This document shows, piece by piece, positions 7,061 to 12,339 of a stretch of 12,339 bases of DNA. The notes under the pieces were generated by a model, which had not been told where the DNA came from, ran no database searches, and was given only the letters and a program-made list of their open reading frames with translations. How positions within the stretch are numbered: position 1 is the stretch's first letter; each line of letters starts with the position of its first letter. This stretch comes from Angelakisella sp. (GTDB taxonomy: Bacteria; Bacillota; Clostridia; Oscillospirales; Ruminococcaceae). Both the position numbers and the translations under genes were made by a program. The stretch is taken from positions 1 through 12,339 of the forward strand of contig JAAWEO010000039.1 in NCBI GenBank assembly GCA_022794295.1, given 5' to 3'.

Positions 7061-10000
7061 CCGCTGGACCACAGAACAGCGTCAGGCGATCGAGGGCAGA
7101 GGCGGGAGCATCCTGGTCTCTGCCGCCGCCGGCAGCGGAAAGACCGCGGTGCTGGTGGAGCGGGTGGTACGGATGCTGACCCGGGAGAAGGACCCGGTGG
7201 ACGCGGACCGTCTTTTGGTGGTGACCTTCAGCAATGCGGCCGCCAGGGAGATGAAGCAGCGCATCGGAAAACGGCTGTGGGAGCTTTCCCGGGAAGATCC
7301 GGAGGACCCCCGCCTGGAGCGCCAGCAGCTTCTTTTGGAATCGGCCCAGATCAGCACCATCCACGCCTTTTGTATCTCCCTGATCCGGGGATATTTCCAG
7401 CTGCTGGGGATCCCAGCGGAATTCCACATTGTGGAGGAACGGGAGCTGGAGGTGCTGCGGATGCGCACGGTGCAGGAGCTGATCGAAGAGGAGTATGTCA
7501 AGGGGGATGACTGCTTCTTCGACCTGGTGGAGCTCCTTTCCTCTGCCAGAAGCGACCGGAGCCTGGAAAGGAATATTCTGAAGCTGTACGATTTTGTTCG
7601 GAACCACCCCTTCTACGAGGAGTGGATGGAAAAGATTCTGAAGGAGTACGATGCCAGAAAGCCCCTGGGGGAAACCCCCTGGGCCGCTATCCTTCTGGAT
7701 TATGCCTCCGATGCCCTGGACTACTGCCTGGAGCTGAATCGCATGGCCCTGGGGATGATCCAACAGGACGAAGAAATGGCGGCGGCCTATTTGCTCCCCT
7801 TCCAATCGGATGGGGAACAGCTGGAGCGGTGCCGGCAGACCCTAATGGGCCGGGACTGGGACACCTGCCGTCGGGCAGTGTCGGAGTTTGCCTTTGTGAA
7901 GCTGGGGCCTCTTTCGAAAAAATACCAGGACCAGGAAAAAAAGAAGAAGGTCCAGGGCCTTCGCCAGGAGGTCAAGGACCTGGTGCAGAAAAAGCTGCTC
8001 AACAGCTGCTTTTTTATGGACAGCGCCCAGTACCGCGGGGATATGGAGTACCAGGAGCCCATGCTTCGCAAGCTGTTCGAGCTGACCGGCCGCTTTGGGG
8101 AGCGCCTATCGGAGGTAAAGCTGGACCGGAGCCTTTTGGACTTCGGGGATCTGGAGCACTATGCCCTGGCCCTCCTTTACCAGCCGGACGGGGCAGGGGG
8201 ACATATCCCCAGCCCTGTAGCCAGGGAGGTGTCCGGCCGGTTTTATGAGATTCTGGTAGACGAATACCAGGACACCAATGCTGCCCAGGAAATGATCTTT
8301 CAGGCGGTATCTCAGAGGGGAAGGAATCTCTTTATGGTGGGGGATGTCAAGCAAAGCATCTACCGCTTCCGCCAGGCCAGGCCGGAGATCTTTCTGAACA
8401 AAAAGGAGGGCTTTGCCCCCTGGGACGGAAGGTCCTTTCCGGCAAAGATCGCATTAAACGCCAATTTCAGGACCCGGCAGGAGACCACCGGGCTGATCAA
8501 TGATTTTTTTGCAGCCGCCATGTGTCCGGCGGTGGGGGAGATGGAATACGGGGAGGAGGACCGGCTGGTCCCCAGGGCACAATACAATTACAGCACGGCC
8601 CGCCCTGTGGTCCTTGCCATTGTGGAGCCTGGGGAAGGGGCTAAGGAAACCGCCGAGGCGGACTATGTAGCAGGGGAGATCGAGGCGCTTTTATCCCGGG
8701 GGGCCACTGTGGAGGTGGACGGAAAGCGCCGCCCCATGACCCCGGGCGATATCTGTATCCTTCTCCGCTCCCCCAAAAGCAAGGCGGAGCGGTATGCCAA
8801 GGCCCTGGAAGGAAAAAAAATCCGCTTTTGGGCGGAGCGCCAAAGCGGTTTTCTGGACTCCCTGGAGATCGCCCCAGTGGCGGCCTTTCTGCGGCTGATC
8901 GACAACCCCCTTCTGGACCTGGAGCTGACCCAGGTGCTTCTTTCCCCCCTTTACCGCTACACCTCCGAGCAGGTGGCGAAGCTGCGGGCAGCCTACAAAG
9001 GGAAAAGCCTTTACAGCGCCCTGACCCAGTGCCGGGAGAAGGGGGACCTCACCTTTGGGGCCTTTTGGAAAGATTACCACCGGATGCGGGAGCTGGCTGG
9101 GGCCCTTTCCCCCCAGGAGCTTCTGGAGGAGCTTTACACCATCACCGGGCTGCCTGACAAGGTGCGGGTGATGCCCCAGGGGGAAACCCGGGCCGCCAAC
9201 CTGCGGCTTCTTTTGGACTATGCCGCCGCTTACCAGCAGCGGGGCGGGGATCTTGGGGACTTTGTGGACTATCTGGATTCCCTTCGGGAGTACAACTGTG
9301 ACCTTCGCTCTGCGTCGTCATCGGCCGGAGACGCGGTCGCCATTCTGAGCATCCATAAATCCAAGGGACTGGAATTTCCGGTGGTGTTTTTGGCGGATAC
9401 CACCGCCAAGATGAACCTGATGGACCTGAACGAGGATGTTCTCCTTAACCCGGAGCTGGGGGCCGCCTGTGTCCTCCGGGACAACCGGAAAATGCAGGAG
9501 CACGACACCCTTGCCCGGGCCGCCATGAAGGAGCAGAACCGCCGTGCCCTTCTCTCCGAGGAGCTGCGCCTTTTGTATGTGGCTATGACCCGGGCCCGGG
9601 AACGCCTTTATCTGGTGGCCTCCGACCCGGGGCTGGGGAAGCTCCGCGCTGCCTCCGGTCGGCCCTTTTCCGGACGGCTTTCCCCCTGGGTGATGCGCTC
9701 CGGTCAATGTCTTTATGACTGGCTGGCTGGGGTGCTGGTGCATCATCCCGGCTTTCCCTTGGAGCTTTTGGAGGATCCCCCGGCCGGAACCCCTCTGGCC
9801 CAGTGCCAGGGGGTGCTGGAGGTGCGCAGAATATATGCCGCTGCCGCCGGGGAGGAGGAGACAGCTGCCGCTGCCGCTGGACAGGCAGACGAAGCTGCCC
9901 TGGCCCGGATGGAAAAGGCTGTCGCCTTTGTCTACCCCTTTGCCGGAGATGTGACCACCCCCTCCAAGCTCTCTGTTTCCGAGCTGGTGCGGGATCTGGG

Positions 10001-10568
10001 GGAAGGGGAGAAGTACTTTTTTCTCCGCCGCCCCAAGACACTGACCCGCCAGGCTTTGACCCCTGCCGAGCGGGGGGTGGCTGCCCATAAATTCATGCAG
10101 TTTGCCGACCTGGACACCGCCAGCCGGGACCCCGAGGGGGAGATTCTCCGCCTGCGGGATCACGGCTTTATCACCACAGAGGAGGCGGAGCAGATGGACC
10201 GGGGAATGCTCCGGCGGTTTTTTGACAGCGCCATTGGGAAACGGGTCCTTTCGGCGGAAAAGGTCTACCGGGAGATCCGCTTTTTGAAGGAATTTACCAG
10301 GGAGGAGCTGGCACAGGCCGCCCCGGAGCTGCGCATCCAGGGTGCCACCGTTATACAGGGGATCGCTGACTGTGTGATCCTGGAGGGCGGCCGGGGGACC
10401 ATCATCGACTACAAGACCGACCAGGTACAGACCATGGAGGAGCTCCGGGAGCGGTACCACAGCCAGCTGGAGCTGTACCGGGCCATTCTGGAAGAATACC
10501 TGGGAATCCCCATCGGGGAAAAGATCCTCTACTCCTTCCCCCTGTCAGACGCCATTCTTGTGCCATAG
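7047..10568 (+). CDS. addA: ATP-dependent helicase/nuclease subunit AddA
   Basis: The product is 1173 residues, an SF1A (UvrD/RecB) 3'-5' helicase with a C-terminal nuclease domain. Motifs in order are: Walker A AAAGSGKT (26-33), motif II VDEYQDTN (Asp405), VGDVKQSIYRFRQA (431 on), NANFRTRQ, SIHKSKGLEFPVVFL (768 on) and the arginine-finger motif YVAMTRARERLYL (about 843). The nuclease motif is IADC...IIDYKTDQV (Asp1108, Asp1121, Lys1123). An Ala/Glu-rich linker near 930-950 joins helicase and nuclease parts. ATG 7047 lies inside the end of addB after AAGGAG (3-base spacer). GTG at 7053 is slightly better spaced (9 bases), so the exact start is uncertain by two codons. The open frame extends upstream to 6969, but that part is addB in another frame. 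Confidence 0.95.
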   Translation: MTVIDRWTTEQRQAIEGRGGSILVSAAAGSGKTAVLVERVVRMLTREKDPVDADRLLVVTFSNAAAREMKQRIGKRLWELSREDPEDPRLERQQLLLESAQISTIHAFCISLIRGYFQLLGIPAEFHIVEERELEVLRMRTVQELIEEEYVKGDDCFFDLVELLSSARSDRSLERNILKLYDFVRNHPFYEEWMEKILKEYDARKPLGETPWAAILLDYASDALDYCLELNRMALGMIQQDEEMAAAYLLPFQSDGEQLERCRQTLMGRDWDTCRRAVSEFAFVKLGPLSKKYQDQEKKKKVQGLRQEVKDLVQKKLLNSCFFMDSAQYRGDMEYQEPMLRKLFELTGRFGERLSEVKLDRSLLDFGDLEHYALALLYQPDGAGGHIPSPVAREVSGRFYEILVDEYQDTNAAQEMIFQAVSQRGRNLFMVGDVKQSIYRFRQARPEIFLNKKEGFAPWDGRSFPAKIALNANFRTRQETTGLINDFFAAAMCPAVGEMEYGEEDRLVPRAQYNYSTARPVVLAIVEPGEGAKETAEADYVAGEIEALLSRGATVEVDGKRRPMTPGDICILLRSPKSKAERYAKALEGKKIRFWAERQSGFLDSLEIAPVAAFLRLIDNPLLDLELTQVLLSPLYRYTSEQVAKLRAAYKGKSLYSALTQCREKGDLTFGAFWKDYHRMRELAGALSPQELLEELYTITGLPDKVRVMPQGETRAANLRLLLDYAAAYQQRGGDLGDFVDYLDSLREYNCDLRSASSSAGDAVAILSIHKSKGLEFPVVFLADTTAKMNLMDLNEDVLLNPELGAACVLRDNRKMQEHDTLARAAMKEQNRRALLSEELRLLYVAMTRARERLYLVASDPGLGKLRAASGRPFSGRLSPWVMRSGQCLYDWLAGVLVHHPGFPLELLEDPPAGTPLAQCQGVLEVRRIYAAAAGEEETAAAAAGQADEAALARMEKAVAFVYPFAGDVTTPSKLSVSELVRDLGEGEKYFFLRRPKTLTRQALTPAERGVAAHKFMQFADLDTASRDPEGEILRLRDHGFITTEEAEQMDRGMLRRFFDSAIGKRVLSAEKVYREIRFLKEFTREELAQAAPELRIQGATVIQGIADCVILEGGRGTIIDYKTDQVQTMEELRERYHSQLELYRAILEEYLGIPIGEKILYSFPLSDAILVP

Positions 10569-10613
10569 AAACCGGCCCCGGGTCTTTCTGAACAGAGGAC
10601 CCGGGACCGGTTT
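10569..10613. terminator. Shared bidirectional terminator between addA and the flavokinase gene
   Basis: A 16-bp stem pairs 10569-10584 with 10598-10613 around a 13-base loop, beginning one base after the addA stop and reaching into the TAA of the convergent flavokinase gene. It has one C-A mismatch (10576/10606) in the plus-strand RNA. In the minus-strand RNA the same position is a G-U wobble, so all 16 positions pair. The T-tracts are short on both sides: TTTT on plus, TTT on minus. Confidence 0.8.
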
Positions 10614-11293
10614 TATCCCCCGTATTTGTACCCATACCGGGGAATGGTGCGAATAAGTCCCTTTCCCTGGGGGTAGGGTCTTAGCCGTTTTCGAATCTGG
10701 AATACCGTGTTTTCTACCGGATGACAAAAGCCGTTGGCAGGTTGATGCCACACTGCCTCATAAAGCTGTACCTGGGTGAAGGCGGTGTCTGGGTTGGAGT
10801 ATAGGAGATACAACAGATCAAATTCCTTTGGCGAAAAGGATAATTCCGTTTCGCCCAGCTTTGCCAGATGCCGTTGGGCATCCATAAAGAGAGGATAGCA
10901 GGGAAGGCTGACACCGAAAAATTTTCGTGCAGTGTCGCAATCCCGGCGAATCTGATCCAGCAGCTGGGAAAAGTCCGGGAACCGCAGGGGAGAACGCAGG
11001 CGCTCGTATAGAAGGATCTTCAGTTCCCTGCCGTACAGGTCCCCGGAAAAATTGAGGAGGTGGGTTTCCACCGTCACCTCCGGGTCCCGGTCTATGGTGG
11101 GCCGGGACCCCACGTTGGTGACCCCCAAATATTCCCGGCCCTCCAGGAGGATGCGGGTGAGGTAGACGCCAACAGGGGGCAGAAGTGTCCCTGGAACAGG
11201 TTCCAGATTTGCTGTGGGCATCCCCACCAGCTTTCCGATGCCCCGCCCGTGGACAACTGTTCCGGCAAGGGAAAAGGCAGGCTTATGCTCCAT
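10613..11293 (-). CDS. Riboflavin kinase fused to a C-terminal OmpR/PhoB-type winged helix domain
   Basis: The protein is 226 residues in one uninterrupted frame with two domains. Residues 1-126 are a bacterial RibF-type riboflavin kinase: VHGRGIGKLVGMPTANL (14-30) with the PTAN nucleotide/Mg motif, VGSRPTI (61-67), the catalytic glutamate in VETHLLNF (Glu76), GDLYG (84-88) and FSQLLDQIRRDCDTAR (108-123). The usual N-terminal FAD synthetase domain is absent. Residues about 147-226 are an OmpR-type winged helix: LSFSPKEFDLLYLL, an AVWHQP turn, the recognition helix HPVENTVFQIRKRLR and the wing IRTIPRYGYKYGG. There is no receiver domain. ATG is set by AAGGAGG (11306-11300) with a 6-base spacer and overlaps ribU by 11 bases. 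It should phosphorylate riboflavin to FMN. A role as flavin-responsive regulator of its own operon is inference. Confidence 0.9.
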   Translation of the reverse strand: MEHKPAFSLAGTVVHGRGIGKLVGMPTANLEPVPGTLLPPVGVYLTRILLEGREYLGVTNVGSRPTIDRDPEVTVETHLLNFSGDLYGRELKILLYERLRSPLRFPDFSQLLDQIRRDCDTARKFFGVSLPCYPLFMDAQRHLAKLGETELSFSPKEFDLLYLLYSNPDTAFTQVQLYEAVWHQPANGFCHPVENTVFQIRKRLRPYPQGKGLIRTIPRYGYKYGG

Positions 11294-11843
11294 AGTGTTC
11301 CTCCTTCTGAAGCAGTCCAGCCCGGACGAGAGCTTTGGCTGCCGGAGGGCAGATCAGAAAGGTCCCCAGACCGTTAAGCCCCGCCTTTAGAAGATTAAAG
11401 GGCAGAAAGACAGGGAGCAGGAGCCCGGCAACCGCTTCCCGGGGGTAGCCCATATACACAGGGGTGATAAGCCAGTTCCACAGCAGCATTACCCCGGACA
11501 TGATGGCCCCTCCGGCCAACAGCCCCAAAGCAAGCCCCCGGCGGCTTTGGTTCCTCCGGGCCAGGAAAGCGGCAGGTAAGGCGAACGCGCAGGTAGAGAG
11601 GACATTCATCACACATCCAATCATCCCGTTTTCGCTGATGGTCACCATCTCCAGAAGGGAGACCGTCAAGGAGACCCAAAGAACAGCAGCAGGTCCCAGC
11701 AGGATGCCTCCCAGTGCAATAAAAATATCCTTGGGGTCATACTTAAGAAACAAGACCACAGGCACCCGCCCCACACAAACAACAAGGTAGGCGATCGCAG
11801 CTGTCATAGCAGCAGCAGTGATGGTTCTGGTGCGATTTTTCAT
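11283..11843 (-). CDS. ribU: RibU, riboflavin ECF transporter S component
   Basis: This 186-residue, very hydrophobic protein has about six membrane segments. It begins MKNRTRTITAAAMTAAIAYLV and contains LKYDPKDI (33-40) followed by a GGILLGPAAVLW helix, the loop pattern of RibU-type S components. It captures riboflavin at the cell surface and works with a shared EcfA1A2T energising module, which is not in this window. The start is set by GGGAGGG with an 8-base spacer. The frame is open up to 12164, but that extension runs through the promoter and a hairpin cluster and is not credible; an ATG 12 codons upstream overlaps the -10. It is the first gene of a two-gene operon with the flavokinase-regulator fusion. 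The transported vitamin is inferred from both sequence and neighbour. Confidence 0.88.
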   Translation of the reverse strand: MKNRTRTITAAAMTAAIAYLVVCVGRVPVVLFLKYDPKDIFIALGGILLGPAAVLWVSLTVSLLEMVTISENGMIGCVMNVLSTCAFALPAAFLARRNQSRRGLALGLLAGGAIMSGVMLLWNWLITPVYMGYPREAVAGLLLPVFLPFNLLKAGLNGLGTFLICPPAAKALVRAGLLQKEEHYGA

Positions 11844-11850
11844 AAAAAAA

Positions 11851-11858
11851 TCCCTCCC
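11851..11858 (-). promoter_or_regulatory. Ribosome binding site deciding the ribU start
   Basis: On the minus strand GGGAGGGA lies 7 bases (T7) before ATG at 11843. No comparable site precedes the upstream in-frame ATG, which overlaps the -10 box. Confidence 0.8.
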
Positions 11859-11877
11859 GGTGAATTTGTTGATTTTC

Positions 11878-11906
11878 ATAATACCGCCAAGGAAAAAGGA
11901 TTGCAA
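11878..11906 (-). promoter_or_regulatory. Sigma-A promoter of ribU and the flavokinase-regulator gene
   Basis: Read on the minus strand, -35 TTGCAA (11906-11901, 4 of 6) and -10 TATTAT (11883-11878, 5 of 6) are separated by exactly 17 bases. Transcription would start near 11871, about 28 bases before the ribU start. That leaves no room for a riboswitch aptamer in the leader. Confidence 0.75.
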
Positions 11907-11920
11907 GGCACAAGAGACAT

Positions 11921-11938
11921 TTCGGAAGATATTCGGAA
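11921..11938 (-). repeat. TTCCGAA direct repeat with 11-bp period upstream of the ribU -35
   Basis: On the minus strand TTCCGAA (11938-11932), TATC and TTCCGAA (11927-11921) form two identical 7-mers one helical turn apart. They end 14 bases before the -35 hexamer and are centred near -58. Tandem half-sites with a 10-11 bp period next to the -35 are typical of OmpR/PhoB-family activators. Each 7-mer is itself nearly symmetric (TTC-N-GAA), so a dimeric repressor cannot be excluded. An A/T-rich tract lies just upstream (11939-11949). Confidence 0.55.
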
Positions 11939-11956
11939 AACAAAAAACAGCCACCC

Positions 11957-12089
11957 ACCCGGCCCGCAGGCCATTCGCCGCAAAGCGGCTCCGCCGGAGA
12001 CACCAAACCCGTTCCAACCCGGCCCGCAGGCCATAGCCGCGAAGCGGCCTTAGCCCGAAGGGCTCTGCTTTTTTCCGCAGAAAAAAGCA
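11957..12089. repeat. Cluster of small GC-rich hairpins with an 18-bp direct repeat
   Basis: An 18-bp unit (ACCCGGCCCGCAGGCCAT) occurs at 11957-11974 and again at 12017-12034, each followed by a 5-bp GCCGC/GCGGC hairpin with a three-base loop (AAA at 11982, GAA at 12041). Further hairpins are CTCC/GGAG (11989-11999), AGCCC/GGGCT with a GAA loop (12052-12064), and a 10-bp stem TGCTTTTTTC/GAAAAAAGCA with a CGCA loop (12066-12089). The cluster lies upstream of the ribU promoter. It may be an intergenic palindromic repeat family of this genome or the 3' end of a minus-strand transcript coming from beyond the window. Confidence 0.6.
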
Positions 12090-12339
12090 CCTTATCCGGC
12101 CAACGAGCCTCCGGCCGCGAAAGCCCGGACAACCGTAAGCGGGAAGGAACATCCAGGGCGCCACCTAGCCCAGCCGCCTGGCGCCATCAGTAGGAACACG
12201 CTGGTAATAGATCAAGGTACTGCCTATCATGGACCCCGCTCCGTGGGTGAGATCAGGCGGCCCCGTGGGTCATCCGCCCAAGGCCGGAGCCTTTGGCCGG
12301 TTCCCCGGGTCCAGGGGGGACCCCTGGGCGTTCTTTGGT
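12090..12339. other. Unassigned non-coding stretch with several foldable segments
   Basis: No credible gene was seen on either strand. Self-complementary segments include GGCGCCA (12157-12163) with TGGCGCC (12179-12185), GGCGG (12256-12260) with CCGCC (12274-12278), and CCAGGGG (12311-12317) with CCCCTGG (12321-12327) around a three-base loop. I could not match it to tmRNA, RNase P RNA, SRP RNA or a known riboswitch by eye. It may belong to the flank of a gene beyond the right edge, a structured RNA, or a genome-specific repeat. Confidence 0.35.

Noticed and set aside
10613..11293. The winged helix as evidence of a two-component response regulator.
   Set aside because: There is no receiver domain and no histidine kinase gene nearby. 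The N-terminal half is clearly a riboflavin kinase.
11957..12089. The hairpin cluster as a CRISPR array.
   Set aside because: There are only two 18-bp repeat copies, the intervening sequence is itself hairpin-rich, and no cas genes are present.
11283..12164. A 293-residue minus-strand frame extending ribU by 107 residues upstream.
   Set aside because: The extension translates the promoter, the direct repeat and the hairpin cluster, is arginine-rich and repetitive, and lacks a ribosome binding site. Start at 11843 has a good site and the normal RibU N-terminus.
12256..12339. Short minus-strand frames entering from the right edge, which could be the C-terminus of another protein.
   Set aside because: All three frames stay open for only about 22-36 codons with Pro/Gly/Arg-rich, unrecognisable translations. 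None can be preferred, so no gene is called.

Overview
The window looks like chromosome of a GC-rich, spore-forming member of the Clostridia, probably Oscillospiraceae/Oscillospirales. That placement is an inference from four things: a Spo0A C-terminus at the left edge, a ferredoxin-linked 2-oxoacid oxidoreductase of the anaerobe type, AddAB recombination enzymes, and strongly GC-biased third codon positions. No phage, transposon, CRISPR, tRNA or rRNA is recognisable.

Layout. (1) 1-143: the last codons of spo0A and a strong intrinsic terminator. (2) 187-3611: a five-gene operon with its own extended -10 promoter and a perfect 16-nt palindrome in the 5' leader. It encodes a MinD/CooC-like P-loop ATPase followed by the four subunits (delta ferredoxin, alpha, beta, gamma) of a KorDABC/VorDBAC-type 2-oxoacid:ferredoxin oxidoreductase. 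The alpha/beta and beta/gamma genes overlap by one base, and the operon ends at a terminator. (3) 3631-10613: an extended -10 promoter, then addB (TTG start) and addA overlapping by 14 bases. They form the helicase-nuclease that processes double-strand breaks. A hairpin at the end is shared with the convergent right-hand operon. (4) 11843-10613 on the minus strand: ribU (riboflavin ECF transporter S component) overlaps by 11 bases a gene whose product is a riboflavin kinase domain fused to a C-terminal OmpR/PhoB-type winged helix-turn-helix. (5) 11844-12339: no credible gene. It holds the ribU promoter, a TTCCGAA direct repeat with an 11-bp period next to the -35, a cluster of small GC-rich hairpins containing an 18-bp direct repeat, and an unassigned foldable stretch at the right edge.

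The most interesting item is the ribU/kinase-regulator pair. A flavokinase carrying its own DNA-binding domain is co-transcribed with riboflavin uptake, no FMN riboswitch is visible in the 497 bases upstream of ribU, and tandem sites sit where an OmpR-type activator would bind. This suggests, as inference only, that flavin sensing here is done by an enzyme-transcription-factor fusion, comparable in logic to archaeal RbkR but built from different parts.
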